Positions 24,081 through 36,540 of a stretch of 64,000 nt of DNA are shown here, piece by piece. Position 1 is the first letter of the stretch, and every line of letters begins with the position of its first letter. Both the position numbers and the translations under genes were made by a program. The notes beneath the pieces are model-generated. The model was not told where the DNA came from and searched no databases. It worked only from the letters and a program-made list of their open reading frames with translations. This DNA is from Isoetes taiwanensis (taxonomy: Eukaryota; Streptophyta; Lycopodiopsida; Isoetales; Isoetaceae), in assembly GCA_021234155.1 (NCBI GenBank), contig JAJEKV010000018.1:20073252-20137251 (forward strand), written 5' to 3'.

Positions 24081-25635
24081 AAAAGATGGCATCTGGTGCA
24101 TTTCCACCATGCTATTTTCACTAGTGCTCCTTCCTCATTGCCTCCCCACACAAAGTTTCTAATCCACACAACCTCTTTATGCGTTTTTCTATTATAGACA
24201 GTCCCGACTGTTCTTGGAGTAAAAGCAACCGATGACAAAAAGCTGGAGGTTGGAATACGTGACTCACCTGGATATTTATTTACTTCTCGGTATTGCCTGC
24301 CCATGCTGCGTTAGATAAGGAAGAAGGGGGAATAGGCATGATTGATTTAGCCCTACAAAGCAAAATACTAGTAGCCAAAAGCATGTGGAATATTTTAGAG
24401 GAGAAAACGAAGTCACCAGGCCTCCAACTCATAGCGCAGGCCATATGTTTCTCCTGCACACATGCTAAAGTATCAGCACAAGTATCTCTTCCATGGTCTC
24501 TATTTTATGGCTTGAAACCAAGTTCTGAGGCCTCACCGTTCTTAAGAGGTCTCATTTCCGCGTGGGACATGGTGAAAAAGCTCTTCACATTGAATATCAG
24601 TAATTGTGCAGCGAGTACTACTCCACCATGGTGGATTCCAGTCAACTACCGCAATAAGAATGGTCCTTTGGCCCTTTTGGCTGACATCAGAGTGGTGAGA
24701 AGATGGATCAGCTGTGGCATTGGTTCATGTGCAATGTGGTATGAAGGTGGTCAGTTAACAGAATGGATGGTATTCAAGCAGAAATTCGGCCTCCAGAATA
24801 ACGACAAAACAATGTGGGAATGTATTGCAGTAAGCCTTCCAAACCACATAAATAGCACGAGTAAGAAACCTTGGGTTCTCGATCAATCTTTGCAGGCGGG
24901 GTCATTTGTGAAATCAGCATATAAGCGCCTGAAGACAAAAGGTACTTTATTGCTACCAGCTCAATGGAATATGCAAGTCACTGACACATAGCTGAAGGAA
25001 ATTTGGAGGGGTGTATAGATAAAACTTCTCCCTCCCCGAGTGAATTCTTTTTTATGGCAAGTAATTCATAGGGCTCCTATGGTAAACAGAAGGGTATCCA
25101 AATTCAAAGCTGACGTGAGCCCTCTATGTCCATTGTGCAAGATGGAGGAAGAGTCTCTGGAACACTGCTTAGCAGAGTGCACTGACCTGCAAGTTGTGTG
25201 GTCGTGGTGCATGGATATGTTCAACATTACACTAGGGACCAATGATCTCCTTCTAGGTAGATATCCAGTAGAATGGCCAGTCTCAAAATGCAAAGCTTCT
25301 CATATTGTCAAATCATGGGCATTATGGGTCATATGGAAAAGGCGCAATTCTTTCACTCTATGCAAAGAAGCATATACTACAGCCACACAAATACTGCACA
25401 TGCTCATAGAGAAGCTTAGAAAGTTCAAGTGTGTGGTCAAAGATGATGTTTCCCTTGTTTGGGAGACCTTCATCAAACTACCACCTTAAGAAGAAGGCAT
25501 CTACATGCAGTCCAAAAGGGCTTTGTAGCTATCCCCTCTTCAAACTTGTTCAGGAGGGTGTCTATCTGCTATAAGGCTGTGTAATAGTTTACCTATAAAT
25601 GGAAAATTCTTTATCCTTCAAAAAAAAAAAAAAAA
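24081..25635 (+). mobile_element. 5'-inverted, 5'-truncated LINE with poly(A)
   Basis: The left part (24081-24300) encodes LINE ORF2 sequence on the minus strand (VVWIRNFVWGGNEEGALVKI, AWWKCTRCHL). The right part (24308-25489) continues the same protein on the plus strand (KEEGGIGMIDLALQSKILVA). A 3' UTR and a poly(A) run (about 25619-25635) follow. Protein continuity across the inversion is the signature of twin priming during LINE integration. This is the conventional plant L1 type with a zf-RVT domain, distinct from the (CT)n-tailed family. A target-site duplication was not found. Confidence 0.85.
24308..25489 (+). pseudogene. Plant LINE ORF2 C-terminus with zf-RVT domain
   Basis: The frame covers the region downstream of the RT (KSMWNILEEK, PWWIPVNYRNKNG). 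A TAG at about 24990 interrupts it just before the zf-RVT domain: LKEIWRG, VNSFLWQVIHRAPMVNRRV, CPLCKMEEESLEHCLAEC. The CPLC...EHCLAEC zinc ligands are typical of plant L1 ORF2 proteins. The RT catalytic core is absent because the copy is 5'-truncated. Confidence 0.85.
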
Positions 25636-28020
25636 GGAAAAATAAAATTTATCTTACCAAAGCTTATGCGAGTAGATTTTATGCTGAAAACCTAGCAGCA
25701 AGAGGTTCTTTGCTTCAAACTCCTTCAAACTACCACCAAATGGTCACCCAAACTCGCATGTCACACCCAAGCTCAATTTTTTTATTTGCGTGAGGGTTGC
25801 ATACCACGAAAGTAAATTTTTTAATAAGAAACAAGGACATAATGAAATAAATTGATAGACCATTGAAGAATATGCTTTTAATAATAAATATAGTTACTCT
25901 AAATATACGCATTAGTACATTCAATCGAATACACCACTAAATTATACAAAATCATATTGAAAACTGTACAAAAAGATAAAAGGAACCCCATATTATTATG
26001 TTAAATATTCATTCCTCATTGGTGTTTACTTTAAGTTAAATCTTTGTATCTTAGTGTTGGATCCCCTTTCCCCTCCCTTTTTTGGTTGAGCATTGGTCTG
26101 ATGGTATTTCTCGATAGTAACGGCTTGTATTTTCTTGGGTTTCCTTGTTTAGTATTTGGTTCTTAGTTAGGGTCTCAGGCATGATTCTTCTTGTTTCCTT
26201 ATTGGCCACCCTTTAGATTTATGATATGAGTGGGCTAAACAATTCATTGACATATATTACGTATAATCACCATTTTTTATTCTACTCGAGAAATTGATGC
26301 AATACTCATCTAGCCAACCGAATCCATTTAGAAAGGGCTAAAAAACAAGGGTGTCTGTTCTGCTAAGTCCACCACTGCCTAAAATATTAGCACAATCTCC
26401 GGACTACAAGATAATCACTGTAAACTATCTTAAGAAGCTGGAAAAAGCAATAGTTGCAACTAAAATCGCTGGGCTATATACATTAACTGGTTCTCCAGAG
26501 ACAGATTATTTGATGTGTCCATGCCGATATTGGTCAGTTCATGTTGAGAGCTCTTTTGCAAGTCGCCTTCTAAAATTGGCCGTTAACATCATGCCAGCTA
26601 CAACAATAGCAATTTCAGCCAAGTTGTTGTTCGCTCCCCTTTGTTTATCGTGTTCCCTCTACTTGTACCCCCGCCTCAAACCCTCCTCATGTATATAAGA
26701 CTTCGATGCCTTTTTAATAAAAGGTAGAGTATTATGCTAGTCATAACCGTGCCCTTTTCACAAACAATTTCATCATGGACCATTCCCCCCACCCGTGCCA
26801 TATCCAATTTATTTTATTGGCGCGGCAAATATTGGGTAGCACTTCCGTGCAATTTGAGCCTCAAAATTTTTCCTATCTATTGGACTGCATAGATTTCCAG
26901 CATAGCACTTGTGGTTTCTATGGGTAGGCACCAATTGAATTCTCCCTTCGGTCATGCCTTTTGTACTGATTATTTTCCCCTCAACGTAGCATTGTGGCTT
27001 CTGAGTTTCCTCATTGGATATCTATTTTGTTTTTGTATTTCCATTTTCTATTCTTTTTCTCGTCTATGTGGTTGTTTTTCTCCTTCCTTTGTTCTTTCAT
27101 TGGAGATATTTTCCCTTTCAATTTTAGAACATATTGATGCATAGTTAGTCTTTTCTAGCCCAATGCTTTGACGATTGGCTTGGCTGATTTTTTTTGCTTC
27201 TACAATCTGGAGCAATAGTTGCAATTGTGCATTTTTGGGATTGAACTGGACTGCACATTATGGGAGGTCTCTGGTTTGTTTCTATTGTCAGAATTCACCA
27301 TCACTCTTGGTCGGTGGTTTGGGCTTCGGGTCAATTATTTATCTCAAAAACTCGAGAGGGTGAGGTTTTTCATCTTGCTGATATACTTCAGTCTTAGACC
27401 AATTTTACTTAGATGATCCCTTCAAAGTCGGCAATCTACTATTGGTTGATATTGGAGATTTGTAGAATCAAAGCCTGACAATGTCATGAACGAAATCTGC
27501 TATTGATTTTTATTCCTTAAACTATATCAGTTTCTGCCGGATATAAAAGCTAGAAAAAATCGCTGCAAGATAAAGAAGGCTTGGAAATCCATGCTCAATT
27601 TCTAAAAAATCAGGACTTCAAGGGTTCAAAGATTTGATTCTATGTAATAGAACTGAAATTAGTGATCTGGGTGATCCGTCACTATCCATATCCCGAACTT
27701 TTAGTTCCATTTGCCAAAGCATAAGTATTCTTTATCTTCAATGGCAGATCTATTCTTCCTAAATCCGCAAAATCCCTCGTGAATTTTGGCTTATAGGTCA
27801 TCTCCATTTGTCGGAGCAAGTTTTGTTTAAATTTGTCAAACTTTCTTCATCATATGCAGCAGAAAACTGCCCAAATCTGATAGTCGGATCCAATATTTTG
27901 CATTTTAATTTGCAAGAAGTGAAGCAGAAACTGGCCGGTTCTTTTGCAACCGTAGAAATTCGATTGGTTGAGATCTATTATTTTCAGAAGTTCTTCATAG
28001 AACTCTTACCCAAACAAATC
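25636..28020. other. Gene-poor stretch, possible LTR remnant near 26640-26730
   Basis: No domain-bearing frame was found. Short open frames at 26351-26698, 26911-27144 and 27808-28089 are not recognised. Around 26690, ATGTATATAAGAC followed by an AATAAAA box could be the TATA-R region of an LTR, but neither end could be placed. Confidence 0.35.
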
Positions 28021-28544
28021 CTTCTATCCATCCAGGACATGATCCATTATTTGAAATTTTTGCTTAAGAATCCCTTTGCAATTATCTAGGCAAGATATGC
28101 TATTTGAAAATATTATATAATCATCAAAGTCTAATGTTAGAATACAATATTCATTTCCACTTCTCAATACATAAAGATTACCAACACGATGGAGATTTTG
28201 AAACCCTGCTCTCATAGAAATTTATCCATGCAAAAAAACCATTGTCAAGGTGATATAAAAAACCCGCTTTAGCTTCCAAACTTTGTTATCCTGGTACATG
28301 TTTCATATACATGTCTTCCTCTAACTCAATATTTTAAGAATGTTGTTATTACATCCATACGATGAGCTCTAGATTCAACGTATTAGCAATAGCAATCGTA
28401 GTTCTAATGCCAGTGAATTTGACAATCGGCAAAATGCTTCAAAGAAATCTCTACTTTTCTTCTGAGAGAATCCTTGAGCAACCAATCTCGCTTTAAGCCT
28501 TTGGGATCCCTTTGCTCCTTTTTTTAATCCCGACAATATTTTTC

Positions 28545-29298
28545 TCTTTTAAAATATCTACTAGTTCATACGTTCCAGTGGTTCTAAATGATTCTATTTC
28601 TTCATTCATAGCCGCTAACCATTTATCCGAGTCTTTATATTTTATAGCTTCATCATAATTGGTTGGTACTTGTGGATCCACTATTTCCAAAAATAGCTGC
28701 ATACAAAAGTTTCTTGCTTTTATCACTTCCATGTCTCCCGTATAATTTGGGCTCATATCCCATTGTTTCTTGTAGTCTCTCGGTTTCAGTTTTCCGTTTC
28801 CTTTTTGTTAACATTTGAGACTAAGTTGACTGAGGGCGCTAAATTGGTATTGCACCTTCTCCAATTTTTCCACCTTCTATTTCATCTTCTATGTGATCTT
28901 CTTTTTGATATTCTAATCTCGTCTTTTAAAATATCTACTAGTTCATACGTTCCAGTGGTTCTAAATGATTCTATTTCTTCATTCATAGCCGCTAACCATT
29001 TATCCGAGTCTTTATATTTTATAGCTTCATCATAATTGGTTGGTACTTGTGGATCCACTATTGCCAAAAATAGCTGCGTACAAAAGTTTCTTGCTTTTAT
29101 CACTTCCATGTCTCCCGTATAATTTGGGCTCATATCCCATTGTTTCTTGTAGTCTCTCGGTTTCAGTTTTCCGTTTCCTTTTTGTTAACATTTGAGACTA
29201 AGTTGACTGAGGGCACTAAATTGGTATTGCACCTTCTCCAATTTTTCCACCTTCTATTTCATCTTCTATGTGATCTTCTTTTTGATATTCTAATCTCG
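28545..29298 (-). repeat. Tandem duplication of 377 bp within the old copia RT region
   Basis: Units 28545-28921 and 28922-29298 are nearly identical and duplicate the start of the RT (PNYTGDMEVIKARNFC, DKWLAAMNEEIESF). Only a few base differences are seen, such as a Met/Thr change. The duplication is therefore much younger than the element. Confidence 0.85.
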
Positions 29299-30639
29299 TT
29301 CCCCAATCTCTTCTGTTACAAGTGAGCCTATACTCTCATTATCAGACTCGTCCAAAGCTTCTTTAACCACTTCGTTTCCAATTGGTTGTGTATCATGCAA
29401 ACATAAACTCATCAAATATAACATCTCTACTCACAATTATATGACTGGTTCCTAGTATACGCATCTTATAGCCTTTTGCATTTTCATCATATCCTACCAA
29501 AAATTCAAGTTATGCTCTATCGTCTAGTTTCTTCCTTTTTTCATGTGGGATGTGAATATAGCCAAGACATCCATAAACTTTAAATCTTTCATAATGTTGT
29601 TGTCTTAGTTGTTTTCTGGACTAAACCTCTTCTAGAGTATTCCCATCAATGCTTGTTGATGGCAATCTATTCTGAATGAAATAAGCAGCTTTTACTGTTT
29701 AGAGATAACTTGGCAAGCCTACATGTTTCATCATGAATCTTACTGCAATTAGAACTATTCTGTGCTACTCCATTTTGTTGGGGTGTGTACTGACATGTTA
29801 ACTGTCTTCTAATACCATGTTGTAAGCAATAGGGTCTAAATCTTCTTGATATAAACTCACTTCTGCGATATGTTCTTAAGCATTTTAACTTTCGTTCTGT
29901 TTGTCTTTCCATTTTTGAAACACACGATTTGAAGGTATCAAACGCTTGTCCTTTTCTTCACAATAGATAACATTGTAGTCATCAATAAACGATACAAAAC
30001 ACTTTTTTTATGTACATCCTCTAATATGAAGAGGACCACAAATATCTGCATGAATCAAATCAAATATTTATGTTGTTCTCTTTCCCTTTTTAAGAAATGA
30101 TTGTCTTGCTTTTTTGCCCAGCATATATCCTTCATATATTACTTATTTTCATTGCTATTGTCTAAGCAATTTATGAGACCTTTCTTTCCCATATATCTCA
30201 CATTGTTTATACATATGTGAACTAATCTGTCATGCCATATTGTGCATATTGCAACAATCACAATCTCAACCATATTATTATTAAATTGAAACAAATTGCC
30301 TACACTTTTAGCAAAGAACAACACCTTATTATCCCAATAAACTTTACATCCATGTTTATCAAAAACCATCTTGTAGCCAAAATCAACCAATGGGCTCATT
30401 AAAATAAGGTTTTTTTACTAAGGTAGACACACAAAATACATTTTCTATATTCACAATGTTTTCATCCAAATCAAACAATTGAAGCAAGCCTTTTCCTTCT
30501 CTCTAATTACCAAGTTGCACATGTGTGGATCTAGAGCTGATACTTACATTAACAATTGTGCATCTTCAACTACTGTCCGTTCTACTTCACCATCAATTAT
30601 AAAAAATTTAGCACTGAAACCATTATCATCATAACTTTC

Positions 30640-30705
30640 TTCTTAATTCTGATCCTGCCTAGTGGTGCGACGTTAAAACAACTATCCATCCATCCATCTA
30701 TCTTT
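30640..30705 (+). repeat. GACGTTAAAA box followed by (ATCC)n
   Basis: GCGACGTTAAAACAACT leads into ATCC/ATCT repeats inside the gag-protease area of the old copia. It resembles the GACGTTAAAATATACTTCCTTCC end of the retroposon at 10798-11123, so it may mark a small retroposon insertion with a different tetranucleotide tail. No hairpin is evident. Confidence 0.3.
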
Positions 30706-31439
30706 ATAAAGTTGGACAAGGCTGAGACAAATCTTACCTCATCTTCTAATTCTTTATTTGCTTCATATTCTTGAGTCAAATTTACTCTACTTTGCCTGGC
30801 TCATCTCCCCTTTGTATATCTTCTTCGTTAGATTTTCCTCTGTCTCTTTTTGGAGTTGGATACTCAGCTGCCATGTGACCTCTTCGACCACAAGTGTAGC
30901 AACTAGTGTAAATTTAACACAAGACCATTTCTTGACAATGAAAACATGGCCCATTATATTAAGCAACTACCAACTTTATTTCTACTTCTAGCAGCAAATA
31001 ACACTTATGTATCTTCTTCAAAAAATTACATTCTATTGCTCTATTTCAGTCCTTATTATTCTTTTAGCATCTTCTTAAGTCTTTGCCTTATTTCTAGCCA
31101 AAAATCCATATTTTGAGAACGCATTAGAGATTTCTTTGCAATTACATCATCTATACTTGAACTTCCAGTCTCACCTTCCTTTTTAACTGTTGGAGTTGTT
31201 CTATCCTGGACAATGTCCCATAATCCCATTTTGTACCTTTTCCTTCCATACCTGGAAACCTGATCCTCCCTTTTATACTTCATAGCACTTAGCAGCAAGG
31301 CTCCAAATCTGGTAATCATTCTTCTATTGATGCTACAGTCTATAGTTCTAATGCCAATATTAGAATTTGATCAGATAATAGAATCTAAAAACACAAGACT
31401 ATTTAATTTCCTCGTCAAACTCTACAGACAGCTTTGTTA

Positions 31440-31880
31440 TCACCTCTGAGTATAGCTGAGATATAGCTCCTTAGATTGGCTTTGATACTCCAATCTGTTC
31501 CATTCTAGTTTCCAAATCTTTTCGTAGAACTGTATCGAATGCTTTCATGAAGTCAACGAAGGCTAGATACAGGGCCTTCCTGGTTTTAGCCTAATATACT
31601 CGCAAACTAAGTGCATCTTCAAGAGTAAGTGATGTTTTCTAAAACCTGCTTGACATATTGCCCTTTTCCCATTCCCATCAGGTCAGAAACTGAGTTTCCT
31701 TTCCAGCAAGCTTTCTAACATTTTAGAAAACATGTTGTCTATTAAGATTATTCGACAATTTCATATGTTGTTATATCCAAATTTGTGGATCGGGACAACT
31801 CTGTCTTCCTTCCAGTCATGAGGCAGGTCTTGCCTAAAAACTTGGTTCATTAACATCGCACAATGTCCATGGGCTTATCT
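31440..31880 (-). pseudogene. Non-LTR reverse transcriptase fragment, minus strand
   Basis: The minus-strand translation in shifting frames gives DLPHDWKED, VVPIHKFGY, then LAFVDFMKAFDTV. This is the RT segment with the first catalytic Asp (FVDF-x-KAFD) of a non-LTR element. Stops and shifts break it throughout. The DWKE...VVPIHK...FVDFMKAFDT pattern is seen in several LINE clades, so none is assigned. Confidence 0.65.
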
Positions 31881-32159
31881 CCACACCACTTTAGCGATTC
31901 TATGATAAAATCTTGTAGATCTGTCGCAATGAACTTGTCACTTTATATAACATTTGGCATGTCTTCAAGATATGTGAAGGATAACATGGCTTGGAAATTG
32001 GAGATGTCAAGCGGAAAGATAGACAACATTGTAGGTCAGCCCAAAGATTAGCATCATGAAAGGTTCAAACAATGCTTCTTCTTCATGAAGTTTTTAAATA
32101 CATCTTGTTTTAGTAATCGTTTACTCTTAGAGTGTGTAATTGACATAATTATATGATTT

Positions 32160-32528
32160 TAGATTGTGGAGATTGTTCCACGGATGCTGGTATTCCTCCT
32201 CTTCTCAGGCATGCTACGTTTAGCCCGATCTTCACTAGCAGTTGCAGTTATCTCGCCTCTTAGGTCTATGAGGAGAGCACTAGGTCTGTGAGGAGAGCAG
32301 AGTTCTCTTCTTTTCGGCCGGTGTTTTCGTGTGCGTATATCGCGTGTCCTCATCACAAGAATGCTGATCAATCCACACCGTAGATCGAGATTCTCGTGAG
32401 AGAGCGAGCGATATATATTCGGTCTTTTCGTCTTTCTTCTCATTCGGCGTTCTTCTCATAGTAGTATAGTAGCATTGGGCAAACCCTCCCATCCCACCCT
32501 TCTTTTTTCCTTTTTTTCGTAAACCATC
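32160..32528 (-). repeat. Dispersed repeat X2, right flank of the inverted copia copy
   Basis: The reverse complement aligns with 11168-11530, including TTTGCCCAATGCTACTATA and CCGAATGAGAAGAAAGACG. It begins with GATGG (32524-32528) directly at the LTR end, the second half of the copia target duplication. In X1 the same place reads GAGTCGATGGTCCAC without an insertion. Confidence 0.8.
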
Positions 32529-33486
32529 TGTGAGAAACTTGTCAAAATAATATTCTTTGCAACTACAATCTGGCAGTAAAATGTCTAGACCATTGACATA
32601 ATTTTCATGATCCTTTCAACTTATATATTATCACACTTACAAATAATTCATTGCAACCTCATTCAACAATCTTCATACTCATATCAATCAAATAATAGAG
32701 TGTCAATATTACTAGTCATGAATTCTTCAATTATAAGCAATGATATTTCTTGAACTATCTTACCATTGAAGATAAAATCAATGTAGATATTCAGATAATC
32801 CAATGGTACTCCATTTACCTTTCCTCGACTAGGGCTATCTGAGCCAAAGACCACTGTAGCAGAAGAAAAGATCACCAGATAAACTTGAATACTTGTCGAT
32901 TCTACTTATTCTGTTTATCTAGGACAGTTCCGACGGTGCTGGAACCGCCCAAGTCTTCCGGAACCGCCTTGATGCTTAGCTCTTATCGGATTCCATATCC
33001 ATAGGAGTTTCCCCTTTCGAAATATCCCATATTGAATTCAAACTCATTCGAGCTTTCAAATAATAATAACCTTGGTCATTTTTCAACCATTGAAATAAAA
33101 GACCCATATTCAAACCTTAGGTTACGTCATGAATATCCCATATTCATAATGTTTGTGCAACCCTAAGTATTCTCCTGGCTTTCTCTGTTTAACTCAGGTT
33201 CTTATATTTATTGTACCCAGGTTTTCTCACTCGATCTCAATACATGTTGATATTCTCAACTCACAATGCTTCTTGTTTCTGTCAACTTCAACTTTAGTTG
33301 TTTCAACAATCAAGTTAAAACTGATCACTTCATTATACTTAAGTTGTGAGCTGAACAATGTTTCTCACATTCCCCTTTTTCAGATCACAACTTAAAATAT
33401 GTCTGCAATTCAATCCTGTAATTATTTTTTGAAATCTCGTACTACTTAAAGCCTTTGTTAGTACATCTGCAAGCTGTTCTTCAGAC

Positions 33487-34028
33487 CTAATATATTCCAC
33501 CTGTATTAAAATGCAGTTCCATCTCTATATGTTTTGTTCTTTCATGTAGTATAAGGTTCTTAGTCATAGCTATACAACTTTGATTATCATAAAACAACTT
33601 TGTACCTTCATTTTGAGCCAGACCAAGTTCTTCAAGAAATCTTCTGCACCACACTATTTCCTTTGCTACAAGAGTTGTTGCTGCATATTCTGACTCTGAT
33701 GTAGACAAAGCAATTGAAGATTGTTTCTTGCTTCTCCAACTAACTGGCCCTCCTCCAAGCATCAATAAATAACCTGAGGTTGATTTTCGCTATACCAGTC
33801 TGCATCACAATACCCCTTCAAGATTAGATCATTTGAGTAAAAAATTATTCCATTTGCTTTAATTCCTTTCAGATATCTCAATACCCTTTTAGCTGCTAAC
33901 CAATGTCCCTTTCCAGGGTCATTATTGTATCTGCTCAGAACATTGACAATGTAAGCAACATCTGGTCTTGTATTATTTGCTATGTATAATAGGCTTCCTA
34001 CCAGAGGTCTGTAGGGAATTTCTGTCAT
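33487..34028 (-). pseudogene. copia RNase H region, inverted copy
   Basis: Carries YRPLVGSLLYIANN, CDADWY, then a 14-bp deletion (the plus copy has GGGGATCAAGATGA) that shifts the frame into [26 protein letters not shown] and [15 protein letters not shown] second deletion of about 27 bp follows HIEMELHF. Both are private to this copy. Confidence 0.85.
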
Positions 34029-34067
34029 TTCCTTTCTTTCCTTTTCTATCTGTGGGGATAACCTTTT

Positions 34068-34859
34068 TTATATCTTTATTCCTGGTACAACTGGTGTATT
34101 GGTGGAGTTACAATCAGTCATATTAAATCTGTCAATCACTGTGTTGATATATTTTTCCTGTGAAAGAGTGATCCTTTTATTTTTCCTGTCACGTGTAACC
34201 TCAATCCCTAGGAACTGTCTTAATTCCCCTAAATCTGACATTTGAAACTTTTCCTTCAATATGTTTTTGCACTTGCCTAATATCATTGTACTGCTTGCTG
34301 CCATAACACAATCATCCACATATAAGCCAACTATACAATACTTCTGCTCATCTCTAAAAATATAAACATTTCCATCGTGCTTGAGTGCCTCAACTCCCTG
34401 TTCTTTTAAATAACTGTCAATGCATTTTTTCCATTGTCTAGGTGACTGCTTAAGGCCATAAACCGCCTTCTTCAATTTCCAAACTTTGTTTTCACCTTCC
34501 TCATAGCCAAGAGCCTGTTTCATAAATATTTCTTCTTCTAAATCAGCATTTAGGAAGGCTGTACTAACATCCATATGATGTAGCTCTAGATCATAAGCAT
34601 TAGCCATAGCAATAAGCATTCTAATGCTTGTCAACTTAACCACTGGGGAATAGGTCTCTTCATAGTCTACACCTTGTTTTTTTGAATACCCCTGAGCTAT
34701 AAGTCTTGCCTTATATTTAGTACTTCTATCTGCATTCAATTTTAACTTGTATACCCATTTATTTCCAACAATGTTTGTATTTTTAGGCATTTCAACCAAT
34801 TCATAGGTTGAGGTCCTGTCAAAGGCATTCATTTCTTCTTCCATTGCCCTTTTCCACAT
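34068..34859 (-). pseudogene. copia reverse transcriptase, inverted copy, intact RT frame
   Basis: An uninterrupted 263-codon RT frame: MWKRAMEEEMNAFD, KARLIAQGYSKKQGVDYEET, HHMDVSTAFLNADLEEEIFM, LKKAVYGLKQSPRQW, GLYVDDCVMAAS, LGIEVTRDRKNKRI. It keeps all RT motifs that are broken in the plus copy. A frameshift separates it from integrase upstream and another from RNase H downstream. Confidence 0.88.
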
Positions 34860-34867
34860 ATTTCCAT

Positions 34868-36466
34868 TTAGACTGTTACAGCATCTTCAAATGTTTCAGG
34901 AACTCCATCTTCCAGTACCATTAATGCCTCACTTATGTTTTCCTTGTGCAATCTGCTACTTTTGCCATCATTCTCTCTTCCATAATTTTCAATGTTTATG
35001 TTCAAGTCTTCTTTTAGCCTTTCTGCTTCTGTTTTTCTCTTCTTACTCCTTTCACTTGGAATTTCAATAGAAATTCTCTGATCATTTTCAATCCCTTGAT
35101 TTTCTATAGTTTCCTCCTTTTCCTCATCTTCTTCACTATCACTATCAGCATTTTCATGTGTTGACACATTTGCTAGTCCCGTTGTCTCTTCTCCCTTCTT
35201 TTGTTCATCCTCGGCCAGAGATTTTCCCATTTCAGTTTGCACAGGTTCTTTGTTTATTCCCCTTGGTCTATACAACTCCTTTTCAACAAAATCAACATGC
35301 CTGCTGACTAAGATCTTTCTGCTTGCAGGGTCATATACTCTATATCCTTTTGAGTGTTCATCATATCCTACTAAGTATGTTATCATTGACCTATCATCGA
35401 GTTTCAATCTTTTCTCTTCTGGTATATGAGTATAAGTTAAGCATCCAAATGCTCTAAACTTTTCATAATTAGGGGTTTTTTCACGAGCATAATTTGTCGG
35501 ACTTTTTCCAGCCAACACTTTTGATGGCAATGCATTTTGAACTACAACAGCAGTTTTAACTGCTTCTTCCCAAAGGAAATTAGGGAGCCCAGAATGTTTG
35601 AGCATTGCTCTAACAGCATTTAAAATGCTCTCGTTTTTCCTTTCAGCTGTGCCATTTTGCTGAGGAGTATAGCTGCAGGTATATTGCCTCTTTATTCCTT
35701 TATTCATGCAATATGTTCTGAATTTTCCTAACATATACTCCCCTCCTCTATCTGACCTGACACATTTGATTTTCTTCCCTGTAGAACATTCTGCTTCTAC
35801 TGCAAATAGCCTAAAAGCCTCAAAGGCCAAATTATTGCTTCTCAAGCAATAGACCCTTGTTTTCCTACTATAGTCATCAATCAAAGTTATAAAGTATTTC
35901 TTACCTGAAATTCTAGTTATGTTGAGTGGTCCACAAAGATCAGTATGCACGAGTTCCAATATCTCCCTTGCTCTCTCTTTTGACCTTGAAAAAGGCAACT
36001 TGCATTGTTTTCCCAACATGCATCTTTTGCATACATGATCAGTCACTTTTCTATTTGAGCTTTGTATCATACCATTGTTTATAAGATACTCAATATTTTT
36101 AAAATATGTATGTCCAAGCCTCTCATGCCAGCATAATATATCTGGAATTGTAACCATGTTAATGCTGTTCAAACAATAAGGATTTATACTAAACAAGTTT
36201 CCAACACGTTTTCCCAGAAATTTCAATTTATTTCCTTCATAAATTTTACATTCAAATTGCTCAAAAACAACTTTGAAGCCCATGTCAACTAGTTGACAAA
36301 TTGAAATCAAGTTTCTGACTAAGCTTGGAACACATAATACATTTTGCAAATTTACTGCCTTTCCCTCTAGGTCAAACAACTCTAATACTCCTACTTCTTC
36401 AATCTTTTGTAAACTTCCATTCCCAACTTGAACATGTCCTCCTTTATTGCCTTGGCACTCCTTCAA
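34868..36466 (-). pseudogene. copia integrase, inverted copy
   Basis: The 532-codon frame starts after the protease Asp and shows HERLGHTY...CKRCMLGKQC, HTDLCGP, VRSDRGGEY and TPQQNGTAERKNE. It runs through the A-run where the plus copy is frameshifted, continuing to VPETFEDAVTV before a stop. This copy therefore preserves the integrase C-terminus better. It has lost the capsid and protease start, so no complete polyprotein exists. Confidence 0.88.
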
Positions 36467-36540
36467 TAACTTTGATGAGCATGCTATGCTTTTCTCAGCT
36501 CCACTATCTAAAATTAGGCGATCATCATAATCATCTGCTC

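Larger units (their letters stand above)
28024..31319 (-). mobile_element. Old, decayed copia retrotransposon, minus strand
   Basis: Read from right to left: a gag-like segment (31319-31056), a zinc knuckle (CYTCGRRGHMAAEYP near 30890), GAG-pre-integrase (30399-30139: MVFDKHGCKVYWDNK, IWHDRLVHICINN), integrase (29912-29667: HGIRRQLTCQYTPQQNGVA), RT start (29133-28493: DKWLAAMNEEIESFRTTGTY) and a later RT piece with LTLDFDDYI in place of YVDD (about 28215-28090). Many stops and frameshifts show age. It is a different lineage from the 12-20 kb copia. LTRs were not identified. Confidence 0.8.
32529..36528 (-). mobile_element. Ty1/copia retrotransposon, inverted minus-strand copy, 5' part missing
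   Basis: This is near-identical to 16130-20151 in inverse orientation. It comprises the end of the protease motif, integrase (36466-34868), RT (34859-34068), RNase H (34028-33487), a polypurine tract near 33372, and a complete 3' LTR (about 33369-32529) ending GTTTCTCACA, followed by GATGG. The 5' LTR, gag and protease start are absent. The junction at 36528 joins another gag-like sequence. It shares the integrase/RT and RT/RNase H frameshifts with the plus copy but has its own deletions. Confidence 0.92.

Noticed and set aside
28090-28260. Functional RT in the old copia element
   Set aside because: The catalytic box reads DFDDY instead of YVDD and several frameshifts surround it.
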